The translations under genes were made by a program, and so were the position numbers. Of a stretch of 64,000 nucleotides of DNA, positions 36,182 to 47,336 are shown one piece after another; position 1 is the stretch's first letter, and each line of letters starts with the position of its first letter. The notes below the pieces were generated by a model. It was not told the DNA's origin, made no database searches, and saw only the letters and a list, made by a program, of their open reading frames with translations. The stretch comes from Posidonia oceanica (taxonomy: Eukaryota > Streptophyta > Magnoliopsida > Alismatales > Posidoniaceae), in assembly GCA_037176725.1 (NCBI GenBank), contig JAZBRS010000029.1:128125001-128189000 (forward strand), in the 5' to 3' direction.

Positions 36182-37427
36182 CTAGAAGAAGCTTGCATCA
36201 AAATTAAAGCTCGGGTCATCCACTTTGTCCAGTTCAAAATCCAATCCCCCCACCAAGGTCCCAGCAGAGAACATCTCTGTGAGATCAGATTCCAAAACAT
36301 GCAGATTCGTGGTGGTATTTTCAAAGCACGGAATCATGGAGAAGTAGTCAGGCTCTGAAGTAGCTGGTAAGAAAAATGGGGAGATGCAATTGCTTCCCAT
36401 GAATTGGCTGTCAAGTGTTGACTGGGAAGAGAAGATGTGGTTGTAGTCGTCACTCTTTGTGTGACTTGTGGGAATAGGGGCGAAGGAGAAGGAAGGGGAG
36501 GTAAGGTTTTGATTATCCAGCTCAGTCTTGATGCTGGGAATGGCTTTGAGGTTTGGCAGCAGCACAGGGTACTCTGAATTGGCATGAACATCATCCCGTT
36601 TCTGAGACGGCTTTGGGAAGCACGAGTGTTCTCCACGGTAAGTAATATCAAAGACCATGGGATCCTCATCAGATCTCTGCACTTGTTTTGTTGACAGGCA
36701 TCCTTGTGAATGGCGATGACTGCATCGGTAGTAGGCTCTGCAAGCATGTAATGAACTACAATTTAGATGATGAAGAAGCTGACTCCAAGAGGTCAGAATT
36801 TACAACAATGCACTGTGTCTTGGATGGTGATCACTTGGCACAACTTCTTATACTATGAAAAGGAAATTATTAACAGGTGTTTGTTAGCATACAAACCTTG
36901 GATGTTTAGTGCTATGGATGTCTTTTTGGCCATACTTCCTCCAGCTGAAGCCATCCTCAGGAGGTCCTTCGAGGCCTGTGTTCGTGCACACCCTGACATG
37001 GATTGTCCATTTCTCCATTGCTTTCCTGCAAATTTCCCCAAGTTAGTTCATTGAAAATTTGAGACCTGACATGTTCTTCTTCCTTGTTTTGCAGCTCAAA
37101 TAATACACACCTCTTCTTGCAATTCTCTCTGCGCTCCTGGTCTTTGAGAGCATGTACAGAACTGCCGCTCCCCAGGCTCTCATTGACAGACCGTGGTGAC
37201 TCTGCTCCTGCAGTAGGATCCATCACCTGCTGCTCTCGATGGGTGATGTTCAATTTGGCCACTGACATGGCTTTCTCCAAGGAATCTGTTATGCTCTGCA
37301 CCAGAGATTTGCACAATTCAGTCGAACAGGATTCGTTGAGCTGTTCCTTGAGCTTCCTGGTTAGCTCATGACCTTGCATGAGCTCGCTGATCAACAGGCT
37401 CGGGTCACACACCCCGACACTCTCCAT
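36182..37427 (-). CDS. Group III WRKY transcription factor
   Basis: WRKY factors bind W-boxes (TTGACC/T) and regulate defence, stress and senescence genes in the nucleus. Three exons on the minus strand: 37427-37111, 37025-36897 and 36737-36182. All introns are GT..AG; 1002 nt encode 333 residues plus stop. Exon 1 begins MESVGVCDPSLLISELMQG, typical of group III N-termini, and carries SPRS before the basic KDQERRENCKKR. Exon 2 holds the heptapeptide WRKYGQK (FSWRKYGQKDI). The second intron falls after KHPR in phase 2, the conserved R-type position. Exon 3 completes the C-X7-C-X23-H-X-C zinc finger (C-SHRHSQG-C ... YRGEHSC), which defines group III. The tail is acidic and rich in Phe/Ser (DKVDDPSFNFDASFF), plausibly for activation. 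The start was chosen at ATG 37427 because the longer frame begins with TTG. Nearest subgroup (WRKY53/41/30-like) uncertain. Confidence 0.93.
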
Positions 37428-38200
37428 GTTTAGGAGTCTTGCTATCAGCAACGTAATGCGAGAACTATCAGCAACAACCAGCAATGAGATTTGCAGTCTT
37501 GCTAGAAGGTGGTGGGAATATGAATGATCAATCGAGAAAGGTAAGGACTACTTGATGTTCAGAGAGAAGAATCAAAAGAAGGGAACTGGGTGTTCTTCTT
37601 CTGGTTCCTCTCTCACATTTGTTTTCTTTTGAGGAATCGGGTAGGAGTGGGCAAGGAACTGGAAGGTGCAGGAAGAGTGCGGAGTATGAGATGGGGAAGA
37701 AAAAGAGCCGATTGCTGGTGGTATATATGCTTAGTTGGAGAGAGAGAGAGAGAGAGAGAGAGAAAGTAGTTTGATTAGTCTTTGGTCTCAATAAGGAGAT
37801 GATTAATCTATTGGGAGAGTAGAGGACCCACGATGACCAATTCCTCTTCCTTCCGAGCACGATTTCTTTTGATTGTGATGGATAAAGAAGTGTAGAGAGT
37901 GAGAACGCGGGAAAAGGTTGTTAGTTTTGCGGAGAATATTCAAAACCACTTCCGCGTTAGACTGGAGAAAAAATTCTCTCTACGGATTAAGATGTTTGCG
38001 GTGTCACTTAACTCTTGTATTTCTAAAAGAGAATGTATCCTGCCTTTTTTTCGGTTCACTGTACAATTTAAACATTCGAGTAGGGAGCTAGGGTCAAGAT
38101 CAAAACGGGTCCTGTCTCATAAATATACGGGGGTAAACGTCCTTTTATTAGTTTCACTAGTTGATGATTTTCCTGATGTGAATCTGCAGCGAAATTTCTA
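37428..38200 (-). promoter_or_regulatory. WRKY promoter and 5' leader
   Basis: A TATA-like TATATAT lies at 37722-37728, about 295 bp before the ATG. A GA/CT microsatellite (37738-37763) sits just upstream of it, a common feature in plant core promoters. A W-box core TTGACC (minus strand, 38092-38097) is about 665 bp upstream of the ATG, which would allow auto- or cross-regulation by WRKY proteins. Small ORFs here overlap the promoter and have no family match. Confidence 0.55.
37738..37763. repeat. (GA)n microsatellite, ~13 units
   Basis: Uninterrupted GA dinucleotide run upstream of the TATA-like box of the WRKY gene. Confidence 0.95.
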
Positions 38201-39059
38201 AATAATCATTGCACCTTTTTTTTCTACATGATTAGATTAGATGATTTTGAGTTGGAAGTGTGTGAGGTACAAAACTAACCTCCTTTTTTTTGTTTAAATG
38301 GTATTTAACGATTGGTTCAGTCCCACAATACTAATAATTCGAATCCTAGTGGAAGTTGGGAGACTGTAGTGTAATAACTGGAAAGGGCCATGCATATGTC
38401 CAGTATATAGGCATCCTGTATGAGTTTGTAAAGTAGATATTTATGTATTAACGATTTTTCTCAAGTTTTGCCATCAGCGTTGCATCCACTGTTTAAGCTT
38501 GTTGCTTTGGTATAACCAGATTTTGATGGAGATTTGTGGAGTAATGACGTTGTTGGTAAAGAACGTGCTGTGACGTTTGCTAGCAGTTTGGACAGACTGG
38601 CACAAGGATGCCAAAGTATTATATTGTTTTGGATCACCAATTTTGGTCATGGGTTGATCATAATAGATTATATATAACGAATGAAACCAATGAAAGACGC
38701 GTTTTTGTGTTTTATCTTGAGAATATTCTCCTTGGGTTTTGTTATCCGATCCTGGACACCAAAGACCACACAAGCTTATTTGTTTCGTTTGCTATGGGAA
38801 AGGCATGGGGTCACTCTTCCTTATTATTGTGGATTTGAAATGTTTAATGCTAGAATGCATTAAAAAAAATGCTCTCAGATAATGCAACTTGCAAATCCGT
38901 ACAGATGAGTAACATGGCAGATTTGATTTTTTTGCAAACGGTAAATTAATATATTAAGATAATATCTGGCTATGTATATCACCATCAAGTAATAAAAAAT
39001 AATAATATTTCAGTTACAGATATTCAAAATTTTTCATCTCTAATATAAAGGGTGGAATA
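38201..39059. other. Intergenic DNA, nothing recognised
   Basis: Short ORFs only, none resembling a known family. At 38470-38860 both strands stay partly open but neither gives a recognisable motif. Confidence 0.5.
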
Positions 39060-40110
39060 AAAAGAAACATCATACTTGGTTAGGGAGTTAGTAATACCAA
39101 AAATCAGGCTAAGGAGAAGGTGCCCAAACTAATCAAAAAAGCAGTCATTCAAAATATCCTTAATCACCGAACTCGCTAGTAGGTGCAGCTGTATCTAGGG
39201 CAAGATCAGGTGGGTTGTTAAGATCTGCAGCTCCAACATTGAAGTTAATGGAAGGACCAATAGGTGCAGTGATGGCCTGTGCTACTTGGACCTGGTCCCA
39301 ATCATGTTGCATCTACTGGATGGTTTGAGAAATAGATGAAACTCGCGATCCCTGCCCTGTGAGAAGGTTACCTGCCTAATAAGATGTAAGATGCAATATT
39401 TGATAGAAAATTGAGGAAAGGTTTCTACTTTGTTGTCTAAAAATTGTAGTATCTCTATTAAGCCACAGGCTCCAAAGGGTTGCAAGAACGAGAATGTTCT
39501 AACCTTTCAAATTAATATTAAACTTAACTAAGTTAAACAAAGAAAAAACATCAGAGATCTGAATATCATTCAGGTAATCAGTATCATTTAGAAAAAAATT
39601 CTAGATAACTAAGCCTACTGAGCAATGCAAAAAAAATATGAGCTGTAGTTTCCAAATCATGTCTACATAATTCACAATGTGTTGGTCCAGTCCATCCTTT
39701 TCTAAGTAAGTTAGCTCTAAATAGAATTTTATCATGTGTTACAAGTCAAGCAAAGATTTTAATTTTCAATGGTGCTACACATTTCCATATACTACTTTTA
39801 AACTTGACCTTAATCTACCATCATTTAGAAAGCCGTAGCTACTCTTAACAGAGAATTCTTTATTAGACGTTAAAGACCATTCCAGGTTATCTTCCCCATT
39901 GGAGAGATTGATAGAATCCATAATGATTTTGAATTGCTGCATCTGAAATGAAGACCGTAGAGAATTAAGAGATCCAATATTATCATTATTGAATATATCT
40001 AATTGCCTATCATTATATTTCAAAAGCATCTTCTTCATAGTACACTTCTTATTCCTAGAAAGGGAATACAAACTAGGCAAAATGTATTTGATCGTATACC
40101 GTGCAACGTG
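39060..40110 (-). pseudogene. LINE (non-LTR retrotransposon) ORF2, 3' end
   Basis: The minus strand encodes the region after reverse transcriptase in plant L1-like elements, including the zinc-binding RT-associated domain (zf-RVT): MPSLYSLSRNKKCTMKKML, then DNLEWSLTSNKEFSVKSSYG (the usual D.LVW.....G.FSVKS.Y). Later LWSLWLIEILQFLDNK corresponds to the WxLWxERNxRIFxxK block. A low-complexity tail ends ..LDTAAPTSEFGD and TAA at 39160-39162. Frameshifts divide it. The 5' end is cut near 40110, consistent with the usual 5' truncation of LINEs. Confidence 0.75.
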
Positions 40111-40180
40111 AAAGAATCGATAGGAATTGTTTGGCTTCTAAACGCCATGACTGTGATGCACTTTCCCGTTGGTGCTGAGT

Positions 40181-42981
40181 TGTAATATCCGAGTTTTTCT
40201 AAAACTAGCGGGAAATTTTAGCACGAGTAATTAGCGAGAATATCTGGTGCAAATTATTGGCACGAATTACTAACACGTGTTGATAGTACGGAATTCTGGC
40301 ACGTATTACCGACGCAGCCCGTTAGTTCAGAATTCAGTTATCTTTTGGGTTGGATTTGGGGATGTAATTCCCGTGTTTATGTGTTTTGATGGTTTGGTGT
40401 TTGAGTACTTCTAATTGTAATTAATCATTGAAGCAATCATAGTAGGTTGGTGTTTACACTCTCTAGCATAATTTTTGGGAGTTATTTAGGAGATTTGCAG
40501 TTTGTGGGAAGGAGGAGGAATTTTGTGCAATTTTCGCGTAAAAAGTTTATTAAAGAAAGGAAGAAATTTGTAAGCCTCCACGTTTTGTGCTATGTGCATG
40601 CTGTCACCATTTTTCTACCGCATTTTGGGGCGACTGTCGGAAAGGTTCGAGAGAGTGAGAGGGAAGAGTTTCCGAGCTTTCTTCTTCTCCTTCTTCTTTC
40701 TGTTTGTGAATGAGAGAGAGGTGGTGTGGGGGCGAGAAGAGGTTTGTGCTTTCTCCCGAGTCGTGTGCTTGTGCTCGTGAGGAAGAGGGGAACACTAGAC
40801 GACGCTTCTCCGCCATGGCCGTGAGCCATGGAGTGTGTGCTCATGTCAAGAGGAGGAAGTTTCACCGCCGACAAACAACCTCCTGCCGTGTCCATGCAAT
40901 CGTGGAGTAAGGCTTGCGAAGGTGAGAGCATCGTGGGTTGCGGTGGTGGTCGCCCACAGCAGAGCTTTGGGTTTGGGTGGTCTGCGACAAGTGGAAACCA
41001 CCCTTGTGCGCGTCTGAGTGGTGCACACCCTATTGTTTTCTCTTCGATTATGCATGAAATTGATGTATTTATGTTGCTTGAGATGATTATGATGCATGGT
41101 AGAAGTTCCATGATTTTAGAGAATTTATGTGGATTTTTACGGTAATTTTTGAGTACCATGGCTATTGTTCATCCGTATGTGCATGTTTGCTTTGATTTTT
41201 GATAACTTGAGTTATGGTTATCAGAATGCCTTGATTCTTGTTCCATATTGTAGAACACTTACATACCTACGTTTTGGGTATTTTTGTGGAATTTATGGTT
41301 GTACGTGGTGAGACCGGTTTGAGTTCCTAAACCGGGTGATTTTTGAGTTCGCTACGTTCTGTCAGATTTTTATCTGAGTTTTATTTTCCTTTTGCGCGGG
41401 TTGGGTGCGCGGATTGGTTGCACGGGTTAGTGGCGTGCTTTCCAGATGCAACCGGCGCCTGCTGGGCACCAGTGGGTGTCCCTGGGACGCCCAGCCAGTT
41501 TAGTTTGGCCTAGCATTGGCCAGGCCAGATCCAGGAAAGTGTACATGGACTCTGTTGATGCTTAAAATGTGGTTTTGGGTTTTATGAAGGTATTTGCACA
41601 ATAAAAATGATTTTTGAAATGGATTTCCAAAGTATTCTGAAAAGGAAATGCATGGGTTTTGTAAAAGGTTTTTGGAAAGAGTTTTCCGGCGTTTTCTGTT
41701 TGTAGCGGACCAAGATGCCGGAGGGACGTGTCGGCGGGTCCTGGGGATGTGACGACGTTCCTGGGTAGTCGGGCACGTAGCCTAGGTTGAGGTCCTGAGA
41801 CCAAGAGGCTGAGGTAAATGTTCGTCGGATCTTGGAGGTATGATACCCCTTGATTATCGTTCACGAGGCCAAGGCTGAGGTCCGCGGGTCGAGATGCCGA
41901 TGGGACTTGGAGGTATGACACTTCGCTTGCTCCGGGTGCTGAAGGCCCAGGGTACTGACAGTACATAGTGGTGTTGTGGCAACGGATCCAAGGGATATGA
42001 GACCTCTGAGTAGCTGGACGTGATACCCTTGCTAGTACGGGTACCGAGACTGGTAGGTGCTGACTAAGCCTTAGGGTTTGGAGCACTGAGGACGTCAGAG
42101 GACGCTACCCTGTGTATACTGAGAAATATGATGATATATGAGGCTTGTTGGCCGAGGCGGTCGCTCTCCCACACGGGGTAGGCTACCGCGGCACTGCAAT
42201 TGAGAGAAGTTGGAGTCTTCAGCAACTGCTTGTGGCTAGGTGTCGTCTGCTTGGGCCCGAGTGACGACACAGACTGTTTGTGTGTGGTTGTGTATGTTTG
42301 TGGCCGCGCCTGTGAGACGTAGGTCCTACGCTAGTGGAGCGCTGTGGTTTTGTCGAGCAATGTCTCAGTGTTGGCTTTTGGTTTTAGTGTTTGCTGTGCT
42401 GTGTGTGTGTCCTGAATGTAATTGAGGGCATTCAGGCCTGGTTGGCCGTCTGGTCCACATCGGAAGTGTAAGGGACTAAATTGTGTGGTTTTTTGACTTG
42501 ATTTGGGAAAAGTGGCCATTTCAAGTGTGCATAATGGTTTTGAAAAGAGCATGCATATGGTTTTGAAAGGAAAAGAGAAAAGATGATTTCAAAAGCATGT
42601 TTTTTTGTGGTTTGCTTTGTGGGCAATGATGTATGTCCTGTTGTGGCATCCAGGAGAGATGCCTGTGTTTGTTTGCTTGTGGCGTGGTTACGCCTATTCC
42701 CTCGGCGGTGTTAGCCGAGTTGTTGTGTGTGTGGGTAGGGTGTGTACTGGGTGACCTTTCAGTGGTCACTCACGTGTGTTTTGTTTGGTATTTTTCGCAG
42801 GTGCAGGATTAGGAGCAGTTGGTTTGCTAGTGTATATAGGAAGGAGTCACTCCTCCACACATCAAGGGTTCTGGTGAGTGAATTATTTAGTTATTTCCAA
42901 TTAATTTGTGCTTTAATATCTGCTTAGAGTTGATTTGGAAATAGTTAAAAAAAATTGGTAGTTAGGTTTGGAGATGTTACA
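40181..42981 (+). repeat. 5' LTR of a plus-strand Gypsy element (2.8 kb)
   Basis: Starts TGTAATATCC and ends GAGATGTTACA, followed by GAG and a tRNA-iMet primer site at 42985. The 3' half is related to the solo LTR at 5961-8824. Its first 210 bp recur inverted at 44524-44733. The LTR is GC-richer than its surroundings and has several antisense ORFs without family resemblance. Such a long LTR is typical of Tekay/Del-like chromoviruses. Confidence 0.82.
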
Positions 42982-42984
42982 GAG

Positions 42985-42998
42985 TGGTATCAGAGCTT
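42985..42998 (+). other. Primer-binding site (tRNA-iMet)
   Basis: TGGTATCAGAGCTT, three bases after the LTR end. Confidence 0.9.
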
Positions 42999-44523
42999 AG
43001 GTTACCTAGGTGCACTAGCCTAGGGATGTCTGGTCGATTGACTCTATAGTTGCATTCATGCATTCCTACACATTGTTTTCGTGTTTTCTGGATTTTCTTG
43101 CTTGCGGTGTTGAGGACTGTCTTCGGCTCCAGCTCCGGTATCGGCGGGGGCGATGTGGGGAGCACCGCATGGAACCTGGGAGTGACGATCTGCTCGGTTG
43201 TGGAAGTAGACGCCGACTCTTTAGTGGAAGGTTTCCAATAGGTGGACTTTGAGATCGCCGCCTAGTAAGAGTTGTTTTCTGGGAGCAGTTGGAGTACGAG
43301 GTCATGTTTGCTCGTGTGGAGCAGTTTTCTTGAGCTCCTCAACTCTGTAGAGCGTGGTGTGTGGTGCTAACCACTGGTATAGGGTGGATTAAGCACCATG
43401 CGGCCCAAGGGAGTGGTGGCGGTCGTGTTTTGAGGCAAGGCTCGGTACTGGCGTGCAGGGTAGGGGACCTTGCTGTGTGTGGAGCCAGATGAGTCGTATC
43501 GCCTGGTTTGTGCACGTCCGTTGAGTGTGTTGGTCTGCTTGGTATGCTGCGCCTGCAAGAAGGCAGGGTGTTAGCTGAGGGGTGCCTTGATTCCTTTAAG
43601 GGGGTTAGGCACCTCACGTTGGCCGACCAGAAGACATGATCTTCAGCCACCATCTGTTACTGGGCGGTGTTGTGCTTTGTCGTGGGGCAGAGGTGCAGTA
43701 GTTGTCTGCCCTTGTGTGGCCTCCACAATGGTGGGTGTCTGTTTATTTGCTTGTTGTCTATTCTTTGTTTGGTTTGTTGTCGGTCTTGTTGGCTAGCTGG
43801 TCCTTGCCTGGTCTATTGGTCGTCGTGTCTTGTTGCCGTTGTTGTTGTCGTGTGTATGGAGGATGTCTGCAGCTCCGTCCTCCTGTTGCATATTAGTGAA
43901 GCGAGAGGCTTCCCAAATGCCTGTTGGTTGTCTCTGGGTGACTGTGTGGGTCCCTAGATGTATGAGGATTGTCTCTGGGTGACTGTGTGGGTCCCCAGAT
44001 GTATGAGGGTTGTCTCCGGATGACTGTGTGGGTCTCCAGATGTCTGTTGGTTGTCTCCGGATGATTGTGTGAGTCTCCAGGTGGTTGTTGTTGTTTCTGA
44101 GTGACTCGGTGAGTCCCCAGGTGGTTGTTGTTGTTTCTAGGTGACTCGGTGAGTTCCTAGGTGTCTGTCGTGGTCTCTAGGTGACTGTGTGGGTCCCTAG
44201 TTGTTTGTTGTGGTTCCGAGTGACCCTGGTGGGTCTTCGGGTGTGTGCGGGTGTACTAGATACTCTCTTTGAGGACAGAGTTATCTGGGAGTCGTTGCGC
44301 ATGTGAGTCGTGTGTTGGTGCTACGCTGTTGTGTCGCGCACTTTGTTTGTGGTTTTGGCCATGGAGTAGCATGACTTTGTATGTTGTTAGTTGTGTGATT
44401 GTTTGTTGGGTGCTATTTGGGGTATCCTGTTTGGATGCACAATTGTTTTTGATTTGTGGTGGTTCGAATGGCCTAGTGCCATTCGGCGGTGGAGATTCTC
44501 TCTCTTCGGTTTGTTTTCTTTGG
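42999..44523 (+). other. Internal non-coding region of the plus-strand Gypsy element
   Basis: Leader sequence after the primer site, then GT-rich DNA without gag or pol. At 43594-43610 there is CCTTTAAGGGGGTTAGG, identical to the polypurine-tract region of the oppositely oriented copy at 44734-44750, but no LTR follows it. A 40-bp minisatellite occupies 43928-44250. The element has lost its coding part. Confidence 0.6.
43928..44250 (+). repeat. Minisatellite, 40-41 bp period, about eight units
   Basis: Units start at about 43928, 43969, 44010, 44051, 44091, 44131, 44171 and 44211. Each has TTGTCTCTGGGTGACTGTGT or a variant followed by GGGTCCCCAGATG. The first three steps are 41 bp, the later ones 40 bp. 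Confidence 0.9.
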
Positions 44524-44733
44524 ATCAAAACACATAAACACGGGAATTACATCTCCAAATCCAACCCAAAAGATAACTGAATTCTGAACTAACGGGCCAC
44601 GTCGGTAATACGCGCTAGAATTCCGCACTATCAACACACGTTAGTAATTCACGCAAATAATTTGCACTAGATATTCTCGCTAATTACTCACACTAAAATT
44701 TCCCGCTAGTTTTAGAAAAACCCGAATATTACA
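44524..44733 (-). repeat. Inverted copy of the LTR first 210 bp
   Basis: The reverse complement reads TGTAATATTCGGG and follows 40181-40390 base by base with roughly 7% mismatch, ending at the same TGTTTTGAT. It is preceded (minus strand) by a polypurine tract, so it is the start of a 3' LTR of a minus-strand copy, cut after 210 bp. Confidence 0.88.
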
Positions 44734-44746
44734 TCCTAACCCCCTT
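44734..44746 (-). other. Polypurine tract of the minus-strand Gypsy copy
   Basis: Minus strand AAGGGGGTTAGGA immediately before the LTR start TGTAATATTC; this is the second-strand priming site. Confidence 0.8.
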
Positions 44747-45939
44747 AAAGGAATTTCGCTCTCGAAATCCTCAAGACAAAAGACCAAGGGTACCAAGTTA
44801 GGATGCAAAGCTCACGACCCAAATAACCAACACAACAATGCCGTTCCAAACTCAAGAACCATCAATGGAAAATCCATGCTCCACCAAGTCATTTTACCTT
44901 ATACGGTCCTGAACAGCACCAAAAACTCCACTTCTTTAGAGCCCAAACCTACCAAAATCCAGGTGGTGGTTCCTTAACAGTGCACAAAACTCCAATCACC
45001 ACCCCAAAACCGTGTCTTCCAGAGTCACAAACACCAGGGATGACCAGGTATAATCACTTTCCACTAGCACCCGCTGCGCTACTCTAATACTCAACCTAGT
45101 CAGCAACCACTCAAACTCTACATCACGTGCTCAGTGTCCTCTCTCGTCTCCCAAAGGAGTCTAATTGCAGCACATAATGACCACCAGTAGCTGCCAAACC
45201 ATTAATAACCAATACACATTCCTCAGAATTCCACCTCCAATCCATGGCACGAGAGAGAACCAGCATACTGAGACACGACCAAGCTCTTCACAAATCTAGA
45301 GTGCACTGACAAACTAGCTAACTAAGGTGCTATCTGTCTCCCGAAATTGCCTCCAGACCGCCACTCCACCAGATCCAGAGCACAATCCATCCCAGTGGCT
45401 AACACAAATCACATGGCTGGTAGTCCCACTCGTGAATCATCGACTAACAAGAATCACACGTCATTATGTTGCCTCACTGTAACAGGAACTCATCCCAACC
45501 GAAGGCCACAAGACTCATTGTTTCTAGTGAAACAACCACCACCATTGGTCAAGACCACTCGGGAGTTCAACTCAAATGAGTCCCCAACTCAAGACAACTC
45601 CCTTCAAAAGTGTCCCAACCCACTCAAGTTGTTCCTCCTTTCTAGTCAATCCATCCTTGGTGCCATTTTCTTGGAGATTCCGCTACCAGATCCCCGAGAA
45701 CAACTCACCTGGACCAGGAAACCACTGCTCGGAGGAAAACACCTGGCCACACCCAACGGCTCGGCCAGCAACGCCAACCAACGAGACGGGAAGCCAATCT
45801 CACTAACTCGCCCCATCTCCGCCGCAGAAAACCCAAAGAAACCAAAGGAGAGAAGATCTCCCCAAGATCGAGCAACATTACACCATTCGACCCACCAACA
45901 AGCAACCAAACACAAAGCCATCCTCAACGCACCGCACTA
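44747..45939 (-). other. 3' internal region of the minus-strand Gypsy copy, non-coding
   Basis: C- and A-rich on the plus strand. The frames open on both strands (for example 45347-45940 plus, 45646-45927 minus) show no protein-family motif. Just upstream of the purine tract the minus strand has ..GAGGATTTCGAGAGCG.., typical of the end of Gypsy pol, but no chromodomain or integrase is readable. Confidence 0.45.
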
Positions 45940-46704
45940 GGAGATGAGCTGTGGCTCCAGGGCTTTGTTACCCGTTTCTTAGGCGAGCTAATCTTCACTC
46001 ATGGCCGGATGATAGTTTCCATTGAAGTGGCAGAGATTGCACTTGCTGTGGTGACCCGGCAGATCGACCTGGTACTAGTTGTTCTAGCAGAAACTTATCA
46101 CAGACTAGACCGTATCTCACACCGTTGTTGCAACTTCCACAGCTACAGGGCCCTAGTACAGGTTTGGCTGGCTGGACATCTGGAAATGGACCTCCTGCGC
46201 CCACAGAGATCGGCCTTTGAGTATTACTGCCACAGCGGCCATGCCCGGACCATTCAGAGCGTCTGCGAAGAATACAAGAAGCTGTCAAAGCTAACGGATG
46301 ATGCAGTAACCTGGCAAATCATCCCATCCGTGGTTGAGCCATTCACTATCTTCTTCAGTGCTCACGATATGCGACTAGTCATGCTACCAGGGTTCACCGG
46401 GGGTGTTGAATATCATCCTATCCGGGTCATGCGGCAGTTTGAATTTCAGCATGGTGTCTTTGTCGATAGCACAGCGCCCGAGCTTCTCCAACGCTACCCG
46501 CTCAACTCAACTGCAGCAACAGCGGAGTTGGCCCAACTGATAGGCCATGGGGTACAGTCAAGAGACATTGCGGCTGCAAAAGGCTCAGGATGCACCCTCG
46601 AGTACATAACTGAGGTACAGGGGCTCTGGCCTATCAATGAGATCCCACCTGGCACGCCTCTGTTCCCTGATTCTAGGAAGTCTAAAAAGCCTCAGACCAG
46701 TTAG
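45940..46704 (+). CDS. Transposon-associated ORF, plant-mobile-domain / DUF7745-like
   Basis: The frame is open from just after TAG at 45937-45939 and reads GDELWLQGFVTRFLGELIF before the first ATG at 46009; from that ATG it gives 231 residues. Helical, Leu-rich stretches (IALAVVTRQIDLVLVVLAET, ALVQVWLAGHLEMDLLRP) and a VTWQIIPSVVEPFTIFF..VMLPGFTGGVEYHPIRVMRQF segment resemble the DUF7745/plant-mobile-domain ORFs found in plant retrotransposons. I recall this resemblance and could not search it. The C-terminus is basic (RKSKKPQTS). It lies upstream of the hairpin repeat, a polypurine tract and a Tat-like LTR in the same orientation. No gag zinc knuckle, protease or RT follows, so the element is non-autonomous. 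The function of the protein is unknown. The true start may be upstream, cut off by the junction near 45939. Confidence 0.5.
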   Translation, partial: GDELWLQGFVTRFLGELIFTHGRMIVSIEVAEIALAVVTRQIDLVLVVLAETYHRLDRISHRCCNFHSYRALVQVWLAGHLEMDLLRPQRSAFEYYCHSGHARTIQSVCEEYKKLSKLTDDAVTWQIIPSVVEPFTIFFSAHDMRLVMLPGFTGGVEYHPIRVMRQFEFQHGVFVDSTAPELLQRYPLNSTAATAELAQLIGHGVQSRDIAAAKGSGCTLEYITEVQGLWPINEIPPGTPLFPDSRKSKKPQTS

Positions 46705-47336
46705 GGCACTTGCGCAGCTGTGCGCTTTATCTAAGCCTTGTTGTTCCTTGTTCCGCCCAACTGTGGGCATGTAATCAAGACTTGAATCAATGCAATGATG
46801 TTTTGTCGTGCTAATTGCTTGTATGTTGAGTTGTCTTCCATACATGTTCTTGCACAACCATAGCTTTGAGCCATTTGTCCAGTTTGCAGTCAGAACGCTG
46901 CATCAACCTCACGCATCAAACCCCTCGGGACCACGAGGAGGCGCCATTAGATCCTGACAGTTCACAAGTCAGAAATAGCTGCCAAAGTTCTCAACGCAAG
47001 AAATTGCAGGAAAAACCCCTGTATTCTGTCGGAATACCAGAATCTCTGTAGACCAATGCCGGAACTACATCAAGCAAAGTCGTCAAGCACTCTCGCCCGG
47101 ATCTTCATCCGGGCTGGTACCCCTAACTACCCGTTTGACAAACACGTCAGTTTTGTCTATACCCTTCGCTTTTCGATGCCAAGGGTGCTTCGGCTGTCCC
47201 CTGGTATCAGCCCTGATACCAGGGGCATCTATTTTGCTGTCCTGTGGTATCACTCCCTGCACATTCCTAAACAGTCATGGGCCCATTCGCAACTTTTGCC
47301 CTGCCTTCAGGTTTTGGTGCTCCCATTTTCCTTTGC
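46705..47336 (+). other. Spacer before the tandem array, with hairpins
   Basis: No gene. Perfect hairpins: GCCCGGAT-CTTC-ATCCGGGC at 47095-47114, and a 12-bp stem CCCCTGGTATCA with loop GCCC and TGATACCAGGGG at 47198-47225. About 100 bp around the latter (47173-47270) recurs at 50538-50625 on the other side of the array. Confidence 0.7.

Noticed and set aside
40590..41159. 189-codon minus-strand ORF in the 2.8-kb LTR
   Set aside because: Lies wholly in the LTR, no family resemblance, and overlaps ORFs on the other strand of similar quality.
45347..45940. 197-codon plus-strand ORF
   Set aside because: Composition is Pro/Thr/Ser/His-rich with no motif; it is antisense to the 3' internal region of a minus-strand Gypsy copy, which is C/A-rich and tends to lack plus-strand stops.
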